From assembly GCA_002327945.1 (NCBI GenBank), contig DCVY01000144.1:27532-41691 (forward strand): a stretch of DNA of 14,160 bases. The letters run 5' to 3'. The DNA is from Acidovorax delafieldii. Its GTDB lineage: Bacteria; Pseudomonadota; Gammaproteobacteria; Burkholderiales; Burkholderiaceae_C. The translations under genes and the position numbers were made by a program. Positions within the stretch are counted from its first letter, which is position 1, and every line of letters begins with the position of its first letter. Shown one piece after another: positions 1 through 6,981 of this stretch. Under the pieces are notes generated by a model. That model did not search any database, was not told the DNA's origin, and saw only the letters and a program-made list of their open reading frames with translations.

Positions 1-1598
1 CCATAGGTGCCGCGCCCCCGCTCCTTGACTCGGTACATGGCCGTATCGGCCTGTTTGATGAGGTCATCCAGCGTGTCGCCGTCCTGTGGATACAACGCCA
101 TGCCCATGCTGCACTGGATGGAAAAACCCATGCCATCCAGCAAATAGGGTCTCAGCATGTCCTCCTGTATCCGGCGCGCCACGTTTTCCGCCACAACGGC
201 GTCGGCACCATGCAGGTAAATCACGAACTCGTCGCCGCCAAGACGGCACAGCATGTCCGTCTGTCGCAGGCAGGCCTGCAGACGCTCGGCCACCAACTGC
301 AATACGCGATCCCCAAACGGGTGACCGAGCGAGTCATTGATGATCTTGAACCGGTCCAGGTCCAGGAAAAGGATGGCAAAACCTGTGTCGCTGGCGCGGG
401 CACCCTGTATTGCGGTGTCCACCCGCTGGGAAAGCAGCAGCCGGTTGGGCAAACCGGTCAGAACATCGCTGTATGCCAGTTCTTCAATGCGTTTTTGGGC
501 TGCGTGCTGCAGGGTGAGGTCTCGCATGAAGCCAATGCTTTGCACCAGCCGGCCCTCATCATCGCGCAGGGCAACCCATGAAAGATGCACGGCACAGTAG
601 GCCCCGTTGTCCCGGGGCAGCCAGAGCTCGCCCTCCCAGAAACCGTCGTTGCCCCACCCCGCCAACACCTGCTCCATGAACGAGGCATCCGACCCATTGC
701 CAAACAGGGACGACGCCATGCGCCCCTCCAAAGCGGCAGCGCGAGTGCCCACCAATCGCTCGCATCCGGGGTTCATGCGCATCAGATGGTGCCGGCTGTC
801 TGCAATGAAAATGGCATCCAGGCTGGAATCGAAAACCCGGGCCGCCAGGCGCAAACTGGCCTGCACCTCGGTCTGGCGGGTGACATCCCGGAAAGAATAC
901 ACGCGCCCCACGGGGCGGCCCTGGTGAAGCTGCGGCACAACGCGACGCTCCACCGTCATGCCGCCATGCAATTGAAGGATGTCTGTGCTCTCCAGCAACG
1001 GCTCATTTTCAATGGCGATCAGGCGCTCGTGGTAGTTCTTGCGATCCACCACCCTGGAGGCCAGATGGTCGTGCACCGCAGTGTCGTTGCGCTGCACCAG
1101 GAGGTCGCGAGGCATGCCCCAGATTTGCGCCAGCCGCTGGTTGAAGGCGCGCACGCGCCCGTCAAGTCCGCACACCAGCATGCCGTCCGCTGCGGAATCG
1201 AGGGTGGCGCGCAATTCTGAAAGCAGGGTTTCCAGTTCCTGCTGGGTAGCCTCCTGGACACTGCGATCGAGCATCGTCAGCATGAGAACCGCACAGCCAT
1301 CTCCTTGGTCCACACAGTTGACACGCCGATTGACCGGCACCAGCGAACCATCTGGCCGCAACACACTGGTATGCGAGTCGATGCCATCTGCGAGCGTGGC
1401 AAGGGGCTCGGCCCAGAACGCCTGGTCCTGGGGAGTTGCTGCCAGGCTCGTCACCGGCTTGCCCACCATGTCCCTTGCGGACAAGCCTGCCAGTTGCTCG
1501 GCCGCCTTGTTCGCCTGCAGGATGCACAAGCTTTTGCCATCCACAAGCCACAACGCCTCCTGCAGACCGTCCAGCCAGGACTGCGATGGTAACTGCAT
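1..1598 (-). CDS. PAS-PAS-PAS-GGDEF diguanylate cyclase, C-terminus cut by window edge
   Basis: This is the first 532 codons of a sensory signalling protein; the frame is still open at base 1. Three PAS-like segments are read at about residues 8-110, 135-235 and 250-365, followed by a GGDEF domain from about residue 375 (LTGLPNR entry motif). The active-site loop is a perfect GGDEF at 454-458, and an RxxD inhibitory I-site (RQTD, 445-448) lies five residues upstream. It should therefore make c-di-GMP from two GTP and be feedback-inhibited. No membrane helix is evident, so it is probably cytosolic. The ATG overlaps the stop of the HD-GYP gene (TGATG), with a GAGG about 10 bases upstream. The visible part ends where a GGDEF domain normally ends, so an EAL domain may follow outside the window; this cannot be seen. 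The ligand of the PAS domains is unknown. Confidence 0.9.
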   Translation of the reverse strand, partial: MQLPSQSWLDGLQEALWLVDGKSLCILQANKAAEQLAGLSARDMVGKPVTSLAATPQDQAFWAEPLATLADGIDSHTSVLRPDGSLVPVNRRVNCVDQGDGCAVLMLTMLDRSVQEATQQELETLLSELRATLDSAADGMLVCGLDGRVRAFNQRLAQIWGMPRDLLVQRNDTAVHDHLASRVVDRKNYHERLIAIENEPLLESTDILQLHGGMTVERRVVPQLHQGRPVGRVYSFRDVTRQTEVQASLRLAARVFDSSLDAIFIADSRHHLMRMNPGCERLVGTRAAALEGRMASSLFGNGSDASFMEQVLAGWGNDGFWEGELWLPRDNGAYCAVHLSWVALRDDEGRLVQSIGFMRDLTLQHAAQKRIEELAYSDVLTGLPNRLLLSQRVDTAIQGARASDTGFAILFLDLDRFKIINDSLGHPFGDRVLQLVAERLQACLRQTDMLCRLGGDEFVIYLHGADAVVAENVARRIQEDMLRPYLLDGMGFSIQCSMGMALYPQDGDTLDDLIKQADTAMYRVKERGRGTY

Positions 1599-2878
1599 CA
1601 CGCTTGCGCCTCGTCAGGCCCCGGATCCACCGCGCGTTCAAAGAAATAGCAGATCCGCTTGCGGGGCGAAAGGTAATCGAGGGCATTGCGCGGCAACTGC
1701 GAGAGCTTGAGGCTGCGCCGTATGCCCAGTTCGGGCATTGCCTCCAGGTTCAGCACCGGGGCTTCATCCCTGGGAACCCGGGGGTCATGAACGATCACCC
1801 TGGGCCGCAGCGGCCTGGACGAGTTGACCGACACCACGATGGCATAGCGGTCATTGACAAGCTGCACCACAGATCCCGGCGGATACACGCCCATCATGCG
1901 GATGAAGGCGCTCAGCACCACCGGATCAAACCGCGATTTGCGCTGGGCGAAAATCACGGACAAGGCCTCGTGCGGCGTCAGGGCCTCAATACCGGCCACC
2001 GGGTTGCACATCCGGTCAAAATGGTTGACCAGCGCCAGTATCTGGCCCGGGCGTTGCATATCATCGCCCACGAGATGCAGGGGAAACCCGCTACCGTCTG
2101 CCATTTCATGGTGTTGCGCGATTGCTGTCCGGACGACATCAGACAATCCCATCTGCTGCGCGAATGCAACTGACTTTCCTACGTGAGACTCATAACGCTG
2201 CCGGTCGGCCGGTGTAAAACCGGCGGCCGGCATGCCGAGTTTGCCCAGGTCGTGCAGCACCGCAGCCATCCCGAGCTCGTGCAGCTCGGGGCTCATCATG
2301 CCCAGCGCTTTGCCCAGCAAGAGGCTGACGACCATCACATTGACGGGATGCTGTGCTCTGCTCTCGCCCACGCCTTCTGAAAGGAGGCGGATCACGGAGT
2401 CGCCGTTCTCCAGCAACTCCTTCACGCAATCCGACACCAGCACCGTGCACTCATTGCGAGCCATGTTCGGCTGAACGACAACCGTACGCTCCACCGCCTG
2501 GTATCGCTGCGTTGCCTCCTCGAAGCGCTGATTGCATGCGGCAAGCACCTGATTCTGAAGCTGCAGAGAGGCACGGTTCTGGGCGGCACCAGAATCTTCG
2601 CCAGTAGAAACCTGCACCTCGACATCTGCGGTCGATTCCGGAGAGTTGGTGTCAGGGGCTATACCCTCCACTGAATCTGGCCCACGCAGTTCGGGGTCGC
2701 TTTTTTGAGGAAAGTAACGAACCTTGGCAAGACCAAGTTCTTTGAGTGTGGCCAGTTGTTCCACCGACACGATGCGGAAACGGCTCACCGGGAAAGGATG
2801 ATGCATCCAGCCCACATCCAGCTGAATGTACATACCGACACGAAGCTGACTGATATCAATGAGGATGGAAGAATGCAC
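1598..2878 (-). CDS. HD-GYP domain c-di-GMP phosphodiesterase with N-terminal DUF3391-like domain
   Basis: A 426-residue protein expected to hydrolyse c-di-GMP. The N-terminus (about 1-60, with a VGMYIQLD motif) resembles the DUF3391 domain often attached to HD-GYP proteins. A low-complexity acidic linker spans about 60-100. The HD-GYP domain covers about 145-345. Candidate metal ligands are all present: H177, HD at 209-210, H232, HH at 256-257 and D288. The signature is HHEMADGSGFP (256-266), so the family Tyr of GYP is Phe here. No transmembrane segment is seen. The start is GTG at 2878: an in-frame TGA lies three codons upstream and the next Met is residue 17. The Shine-Dalgarno sequence is poor. 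Its stop overlaps the start of the PAS-GGDEF gene, so the two are probably translationally coupled. It sits in its own unit, separated from the SafE-like gene by 317 bases. Confidence 0.93.
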   Translation of the reverse strand: MHSSILIDISQLRVGMYIQLDVGWMHHPFPVSRFRIVSVEQLATLKELGLAKVRYFPQKSDPELRGPDSVEGIAPDTNSPESTADVEVQVSTGEDSGAAQNRASLQLQNQVLAACNQRFEEATQRYQAVERTVVVQPNMARNECTVLVSDCVKELLENGDSVIRLLSEGVGESRAQHPVNVMVVSLLLGKALGMMSPELHELGMAAVLHDLGKLGMPAAGFTPADRQRYESHVGKSVAFAQQMGLSDVVRTAIAQHHEMADGSGFPLHLVGDDMQRPGQILALVNHFDRMCNPVAGIEALTPHEALSVIFAQRKSRFDPVVLSAFIRMMGVYPPGSVVQLVNDRYAIVVSVNSSRPLRPRVIVHDPRVPRDEAPVLNLEAMPELGIRRSLKLSQLPRNALDYLSPRKRICYFFERAVDPGPDEAQA

Positions 2879-3069
2879 TGGACTTCACGTAACACGGGAA
2901 GAAACGAGGCGATATGCCTGCCACCACTGGTTACAGCGATTATGAACCTTTACCGAACGAATGTGCCCCCGCAACCAGAGCGGTGCTGCGTTGGTACAAC
3001 ACCGCCACCGAAATACCGCCGAAAGCCCCTGCGGGCGGCATCGCTGCGCCTCTGCAACAAGAGGGTTCA

Positions 3070-3119
3070 GAGGCTGTTTGCGATCTCGCAGAAGACCGGG
3101 GGAGTTCGTCAACAGCCTC
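3070..3119. repeat. 9-base perfect inverted repeat with 32-base spacer
   Basis: GAGGCTGTT at 3070-3078 is the exact reverse complement of AACAGCCTC at 3111-3119. Inside it lies a smaller palindrome, TGCGA-TC-TCGCA (3079-3090). It sits just downstream of the SafE-like gene's terminator in transcription order, and no T-run follows it. It could be a processing or structural element, a regulator target, or a relic of a small mobile element. The sequence alone does not decide. Confidence 0.5.
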
Positions 3120-3121
3120 AG

Positions 3122-3157
3122 AAAAACAACGCAGCGAACCGCCCGAGGCCGCGCTGC
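3122..3157 (-). terminator. Probable intrinsic terminator of the SafE-like gene
   Basis: Read on the minus strand, GCAGCG pairs with CGCTGC (plus-strand 3152-3157 with 3131-3136), with a GC-rich 15-base middle that can pair partly within itself. The tail TTGTTTTT (3122-3129) follows one base after the stem. It begins about 39 bases after the SafE-like stop codon, the right place and orientation for Rho-independent termination. Confidence 0.65.
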
Positions 3158-3195
3158 CACAGACCGCAGGGAGTTATGCAGGTCATCCCTAACGG

Positions 3196-3933
3196 CTACC
3201 GGCACCAGAGCGAGGGTTGGTAGACCAAATCCATCCACAAGGCCCAGCCTGCCACCCCGACCAGCAGTGCGCCCGCCAACCGCGTTCCCCAGCTGGCCCG
3301 CACGGCATTGATGTGCGAACGCAACCTGCCCCACAGCCAAGGCCCGCCCACCAGCCACAGGCCACTGCCCACACCAAACAGCGCCATGGTGGCAGCGCCC
3401 TGCAGCGCTCCCCCGCTGAGCGCTGCAACCAGCAGGGCTGAATAGAGCAACCCGCACGGCATGAGCGCCCAGAGCGCCCCCGCCACCATCAGCCCACCCG
3501 GTGTCCGGACAAGCGGTTGCACGCGGCGCCAGACCGTGCGCCCGACCTGCTCCACCCAGACAGGCTGGCGCGCCTGCACCATCATCATCAACCCCCAGGC
3601 CATGACGGCAACGTGCATCAAGGTCCAGACCGGACTCAAGGCCGCGGTTTGCTGCGTCAGCCAGGCCAGGCCGTCCATGGCCAGCGCAGCCAGCGCGCCC
3701 ACCCCGGCATAGCCCGCCAGGCGCCCGAGGTGGAATGCCAATAACCGGCGCGGCATTCCGCCTTTGGGAAGCCATTGCACGGGCTGGGAGGCTGTGCCGC
3801 TGGTATCGCCCGCAGTCGAACACGAGGCCCCCTGGCCCACAAGCACACCGCAAGGCGCAGAGCACATGGCCAGGCAATGGGGCCCGCCAGCCAACCCCAT
3901 GAGCAAGGCCGTTATGGCGAGGGGCGCAAGCAT
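3196..3933 (-). CDS. SafE/DsbD-like (UreH, COG2836-type) integral membrane protein
   Basis: A 245-residue, very hydrophobic protein with about six predicted membrane segments (around 3-18, 73-92, 102-120, 147-172, 180-200 and 217-235). The N-terminal GGPHCLAMC motif (H19, C20, C24, plus C28) and the MPCGLLYSAL motif (Pro159-Cys160) are typical of the family labelled 'sulfite exporter TauE/SafE' and related to the DsbD membrane domain. Family members near cbb3 oxidase genes are suspected to move copper or reducing power; no substrate is shown here. The ATG lies 30 bases after the hemN stop, with a GGAG 11 bases upstream, so it is probably co-transcribed with hemN. A probable terminator follows. 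As I recall, Pseudomonas aeruginosa also keeps a gene of this type beside hemN and ccoS, which supports a role in oxidase maturation. Sulfite export itself is not supported by this context. Confidence 0.82.
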   Translation of the reverse strand: MLAPLAITALLMGLAGGPHCLAMCSAPCGVLVGQGASCSTAGDTSGTASQPVQWLPKGGMPRRLLAFHLGRLAGYAGVGALAALAMDGLAWLTQQTAALSPVWTLMHVAVMAWGLMMMVQARQPVWVEQVGRTVWRRVQPLVRTPGGLMVAGALWALMPCGLLYSALLVAALSGGALQGAATMALFGVGSGLWLVGGPWLWGRLRSHINAVRASWGTRLAGALLVGVAGWALWMDLVYQPSLWCR

Positions 3934-3963
3934 GAAGCCGGATACTCCGTTGGATTGTTCATA

Positions 3964-5346
3964 TTAGATGATGCGCGAAAACCGGACCCGATTTCGATCA
4001 GCCTGCAAATAGCGATCAAACACCATCGCAATACCGCGCACAAAAAACCAGCCCATGGGCGTTACCTTGACGCCCTCGGAATCCAACACGACAAGGCCTT
4101 GCTCGGCCATGGCCTCCAGTTGCTCCAGCTCTGGCACGAAATATTTCCGAAAATCAATGAGCCACGCCTGTTCCATGGGCTCAAACTGAATTTCGCCCTG
4201 GCACATGAGCGCCATGATGACCGCCCTGCGCACCAGGTCGTCACGGTTCAGGGCCAATCCACGCACCACGGGCAAACGCCCCTGGTCCAGATGGTCGTAA
4301 TACTCCTCCAGCGACTTGGCATTCTGGCTGTAGGTAGCACCGACCCTGCCAATCGCTGATACGCCAAGGCCAATGAGATCGCAATCGGGCTGGGTGCTGT
4401 AACCTTGAAAGTTGCGGTGCAAGCGCCCCTGCCGCTTGGCAACAGCCAACGCATCGGTAGGCAGGGCAAAGTGATCCATGCCCACGTACACATAACCTGC
4501 GTCCATGAAGGCATCCAGCGAATGCGACAGCATGGTCACCTTGGCTGATGCTGTGGGCAACTCTGTCGCGAGAATGCGCCGCTGAGGCTTGAAGCGATCG
4601 GGCAGATGGGCGTAGGCATACAGTGCAATCCGGTCGGGGCGCAATTGCGCCACCTGCGCCAACGTACGGTCGAACGACTCGGGCGTCTGGCGCGGCAACC
4701 CGTAGATCAGATCCACATTGACCGACTCAAAACCCAGCGCGCGGGACGCCTCCACCAGCGCAAACACCTGCTCTGCCGGCTGGATGCGGTGCACCGCCTT
4801 CTGAACCTCGGCATCGAAATCCTGCACCCCGAAGCTCAACCGGTTAAAACCCAGTTCCGCCAGCACCGCCAGGCGCTCCGCTGTGACAGTGCGGGGATCA
4901 ACCTCGATGGAATACTCCCCACCCGGCACGAATGTAAAGCTGCGCCGCAGCGTTGCCACGAGTTGCCGCAGTCCGTCATCCGAGAGGAAAGTGGGCGAGC
5001 CGCCACCCAGGTGCAGCTGACTGACCACCTGTCCGGTGCCGAAGTGGGCTGTGTGCAGATTGATCTCGCGACTGAGGTAGTGCAAATACACATCGGCACG
5101 GTCATGGTGCTTGGTGATGATCTTGTTGCAGGCGCAGTAGTAGCAAAGTGATTCGCAAAACGGGATGTGGACGTACAGGGACAGCGGCAGTGCCATTGCC
5201 ATGGCACCGACCCGGCGCTGCGAAAGCGCCAGTTCATAGTCCTCTTGCCCAAACGCCTCCACAAACCGGTCTGCGGTTGGATAGGAGGTATAACGAGGCC
5301 CTGGCACGTCAAAACGGCGCAGAAGTTCTGGTGAAACAGCAGTCAT
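3964..5346 (-). CDS. hemN: Oxygen-independent coproporphyrinogen III oxidase (radical SAM)
   Basis: A 460-residue protein close to the usual length of HemN (about 457). It performs the oxygen-independent decarboxylation of coproporphyrinogen III to protoporphyrinogen IX in the cytoplasm, supplying heme when oxygen is scarce. The radical-SAM motif is CESLCYYC with the extra family Cys (C64, C68, C71 and C73 from the chosen start), preceded by YVHIPF. A GGGSPT SAM-binding loop follows at about 114-119. I chose ATG at 5346 because AAGGA lies 9 bases upstream; the longer form from TTG at 5352 would leave only about 3 bases between that site and the start. It diverges from fnr, and an FNR box at 5401-5414 sits at the right distance for activation under low oxygen. 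The SafE-like gene follows 30 bases downstream. This identity is secure and differs from the shorter HemN/HemW-like heme chaperones. Confidence 0.97.
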   Translation of the reverse strand: MTAVSPELLRRFDVPGPRYTSYPTADRFVEAFGQEDYELALSQRRVGAMAMALPLSLYVHIPFCESLCYYCACNKIITKHHDRADVYLHYLSREINLHTAHFGTGQVVSQLHLGGGSPTFLSDDGLRQLVATLRRSFTFVPGGEYSIEVDPRTVTAERLAVLAELGFNRLSFGVQDFDAEVQKAVHRIQPAEQVFALVEASRALGFESVNVDLIYGLPRQTPESFDRTLAQVAQLRPDRIALYAYAHLPDRFKPQRRILATELPTASAKVTMLSHSLDAFMDAGYVYVGMDHFALPTDALAVAKRQGRLHRNFQGYSTQPDCDLIGLGVSAIGRVGATYSQNAKSLEEYYDHLDQGRLPVVRGLALNRDDLVRRAVIMALMCQGEIQFEPMEQAWLIDFRKYFVPELEQLEAMAEQGLVVLDSEGVKVTPMGWFFVRGIAMVFDRYLQADRNRVRFSRII

Positions 5347-5370
5347 GGGCAAATATCCTTGCGTTCTCCG

Positions 5371-5376
5371 ATACTG
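5371..5376 (-). promoter_or_regulatory. Candidate -10 element of hemN
   Basis: CAGTAT on the minus strand would place the transcription start near 5364, about 18 bases before the ATG. The FNR box at 5401-5414 would then be centred about 43 bases upstream, close to the class II activator position. The match to TATAAT is only 3 of 6, acceptable for an activator-dependent promoter. Inferred from spacing. Confidence 0.4.
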
Positions 5377-5400
5377 TGCCGTACCCTTTGATCTGCGTCC

Positions 5401-5414
5401 TTGACCTTAATCAA
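5401..5414. promoter_or_regulatory. FNR/ANR binding box between hemN and fnr
   Basis: TTGAC-CTTA-ATCAA matches the FNR/ANR consensus TTGAT-N4-ATCAA at 9 of 10 positions. It lies about 55 bases from the hemN start and 82 bases from the fnr start. From its centre it could act as a class II site on both divergent genes. Confidence 0.85.
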
Positions 5415-5436
5415 GGGAGCAAGCCCCGGCGGCTGC

Positions 5437-5442
5437 GACAAT
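5437..5442 (+). promoter_or_regulatory. Candidate -10 element of fnr
   Basis: GACAAT matches TATAAT at 4 of 6 positions and would put the fnr transcription start near 5449. The FNR box would then be centred at about -41.5, the classical class II position. Inferred from spacing only. Confidence 0.4.
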
Positions 5443-5456
5443 TTGACCCATGTCAG
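5443..5456. promoter_or_regulatory. Possible second, weaker FNR-like site over the fnr start region
   Basis: TTGAC-CCAT-GTCAG has the symmetric core TGAC-N4-GTCA and matches the FNR consensus at 7 of 10 positions. It covers the predicted fnr transcription start, where binding would block transcription. It may be chance. Confidence 0.3.
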
Positions 5457-5495
5457 ACGCCCAATGCGCCATGCGCAGTGCGAGACAATTGCGTT

Positions 5496-6266
5496 ATGAC
5501 AGACATCAGCCGGTTATTCCGGCCCAACCAGGTTCCAGTGTCCATGAATCCGCAAACCATCAAGGTCGCTTGCTCCAACTGCAACCTGCGAGAGCTATGC
5601 ATGCCCGTGGGTCTGAATGAACAGCAGTTGCAGCGCATTGATGACATCGTGGCCGTGCGACGCAAAATCAAGCGGGGCGGCACCCTCTTTCGTAATGGGG
5701 AGTCATTTACCTCGCTCTATGCCATTCGCACCGGTTTTTTCAAGACCTGCGTCGCCACGGAAGACGGGCGTGACCAGGTCACGGGTTTCCAGATGGCCGG
5801 TGAAATCATTGGGCTCGATGGCATCGTCAACGACCACCACACCTGCGACGCAGTCGCCCTCGAAGACGCCGAAGTGTGTGTCATGCCTTTTGATCGCATC
5901 GAAGAACTGTCACGCGAAATCACCGCCCTGCAGCACCACGTTCACAAGATCATGAGCCGCGAAATCGTTCGCGAACACGGTGTCATGCTTTTGCTGGGCA
6001 GCATGCGCGCAGAGGAGCGCCTCGCTGCGTTCCTTCTCAATCTGGTGCAACGTCTGCATGCCCGCGGGTTCTCCCAATCCGAACTGGTGCTGCGGATGAC
6101 TCGGGAAGAAATCGGCAGCTACCTGGGGCTCAAACTCGAAACAGTGAGCCGCACGTTCTCGAAATTTGTGGAAGACGGCACCGTGGAAGTCAAACAGCGC
6201 CACGTTCGCATTCTGGATACCGAGGCCCTCCGGCGCATCGTCAACAATCAGCAGGCCTGCCACTGA
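5496..6266 (+). CDS. fnr: FNR/ANR-type oxygen-sensing transcription regulator
   Basis: A 256-residue Crp/Fnr-family regulator that binds a [4Fe-4S] cluster, dimerises without oxygen and controls anaerobic and microaerobic genes. The cluster cysteines C26, C29, C35 and C128 align with E. coli FNR C20, C23, C29 and C122 at a constant offset of six. The recognition helix (about 202-224) has E215, S218 and R219, equivalent to FNR E209, S212 and R213, so the TTGAT/ATCAA type of site is expected. Extra cysteines are C85, C117 and C255. The frame is open far upstream to 5148, but that part overlaps hemN in antisense and lacks family sequence, so ATG at 5496 is preferred. ATG at 5544 is possible, and both have weak Shine-Dalgarno sequences. 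It is the only plus-strand gene here. It probably controls ccoN and hemN and perhaps itself. The symbol anr would be equally fair. Confidence 0.96.
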   Translation: MTDISRLFRPNQVPVSMNPQTIKVACSNCNLRELCMPVGLNEQQLQRIDDIVAVRRKIKRGGTLFRNGESFTSLYAIRTGFFKTCVATEDGRDQVTGFQMAGEIIGLDGIVNDHHTCDAVALEDAEVCVMPFDRIEELSREITALQHHVHKIMSREIVREHGVMLLLGSMRAEERLAAFLLNLVQRLHARGFSQSELVLRMTREEIGSYLGLKLETVSRTFSKFVEDGTVEVKQRHVRILDTEALRRIVNNQQACH

Positions 6267-6346
6267 GCGTTGCCCAGCAGTCTGACCGCTAAGGGCATGA
6301 GAAAGCCTTGTGATGATCGTCCGGCCGGGCATCCGGGCAACCCCGG

Positions 6347-6583
6347 TCAGCGGTTGAGCTCAAAGGAAGACATGGACAGCAGTGTCGTCAGCGCACTGGC
6401 AACCATGGTGATGATCCAGAATGCAAAGAAGGCAAGGGTATAGACCCCTTGGCGTGACAGGGTCAACGGCTGACCAAACCAGTGCAGATCCTGCGGATCA
6501 ACCATGGCAAAAACCAGCATTTCCAGAATGCCTGCCGCCAGAAAGGCAGGCCACGCAATCCACATCAGGCGTTGTGTCCACAT
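6347..6583 (-). CDS. Small two-helix membrane protein of unknown function in the cco cluster
   Basis: A 78-residue protein with two clear hydrophobic segments (about 5-27 and 47-70) joined by a short loop containing DPQDLHWFG. I do not recognise a named domain. ATG at 6583 is chosen over the longer frame from 6622 because AGGAG lies 8 bases upstream. It begins 60 bases after the fixH stop and shares its direction, so it is probably the last gene of the ccoG-fixH unit. Its stop lies 80 bases from the convergent fnr stop. I recall small uncharacterised membrane proteins at this place in other betaproteobacterial cbb3 clusters, which would suggest a helper or subunit role; that is inference. The strong ribosome site and good hydrophobic pattern argue that it is real. 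Confidence 0.8.
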   Translation of the reverse strand: MWTQRLMWIAWPAFLAAGILEMLVFAMVDPQDLHWFGQPLTLSRQGVYTLAFFAFWIITMVASALTTLLSMSSFELNR

Positions 6584-6643
6584 CGTCTTGTCTCCTAAGA
6601 TTTTTGCTGAAGTGATGTGCATCCACCAGGCTCGTATTGAAGC

Positions 6644-6916
6644 TCAGCGAGGTTGATCCCCGGCAGGTGTCGCCGCGTGGTTTCGGCCCTTGAGTGCCGG
6701 TGCCAAACTTTTTTCAGGTTGCGCAAGCGTCTGGTTGATCTCAATTCCCTTGCGGTAATAGTCTTCCTCCACGACCGGGTCCGGTCGATTGATGGCCAGC
6801 CACAGCGTAACAAAACCGGCAATCACCACCATGACCGGCCCGGCAATCACCAGCCAGACATGACCAAACTTCCACCAGGGCTGCGGTTCAGGAGCAATAA
6901 CGGGGCTGGATGACAT
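6644..6916 (-). CDS. ccoH: Short FixH/CcoH family cbb3 oxidase assembly protein
   Basis: A 90-residue FixH-family protein (also written fixH). It has a cytoplasmic N-terminus ending in a WWKFGHVW motif, one membrane helix at about 18-42, and the family signature VVEEDYYRKG followed by INQ just after the helix. FixH/CcoH proteins bind the oxidase during assembly and are needed for a stable cbb3 complex. Well-studied relatives are about 150 residues or longer; here only about 45 residues follow the helix, ending in an Ala/Pro-rich tail, so most of the periplasmic domain is missing. The start has a near-perfect ribosome site, AGGAGG (6921-6926) four bases before the ATG. It lies 65 bases downstream of ccoG. 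No frameshift is apparent: the frame ends in a normal TGA and the following sequence does not resume the family. Confidence 0.9.
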   Translation of the reverse strand: MSSSPVIAPEPQPWWKFGHVWLVIAGPVMVVIAGFVTLWLAINRPDPVVEEDYYRKGIEINQTLAQPEKSLAPALKGRNHAATPAGDQPR

Positions 6917-6981
6917 AAAACCTCCTCAGCTTGTCAGCAATACAGGTCACAAGACACCATGGAGCGTGCATTGGTCTTCAC

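Larger units (their letters stand above)
2879..3195. other. Intergenic stretch between the SafE-like gene and the HD-GYP gene
   Basis: This 317-base gap contains no convincing gene. It holds a likely intrinsic terminator for the SafE-like gene (3122-3157) and a 9-base inverted repeat (3070-3119). Presumably it also holds the promoter of the HD-GYP gene in the part nearest 2879. I found no clear -35/-10 pair there and no FNR-type box. Short open frames across it are extensions or shadows of neighbouring genes. Confidence 0.6.

Noticed and set aside
2885..3877. 330-codon minus-strand frame overlapping the SafE-like gene
   Set aside because: It is a different frame of the same DNA. The SafE-like frame has the family motifs and hydrophobic pattern; this one does not.
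5347..5352. TTG start of hemN two codons upstream of ATG 5346
   Set aside because: The AAGGA ribosome site would be only three bases away, while it is nine bases from the ATG.
5148..5495. 116-codon N-terminal extension of the FNR frame
   Set aside because: It runs antisense through the hemN start, covers the promoter region, and the aligned FNR family begins near residue 117 of the extended frame.
6333..6346. Small GC hairpin (CCGGG-CAAC-CCCGG) between the converging fnr and 78-residue genes
   Set aside because: Only five pairs and no T-run on either strand, so it is not convincing as a terminator.
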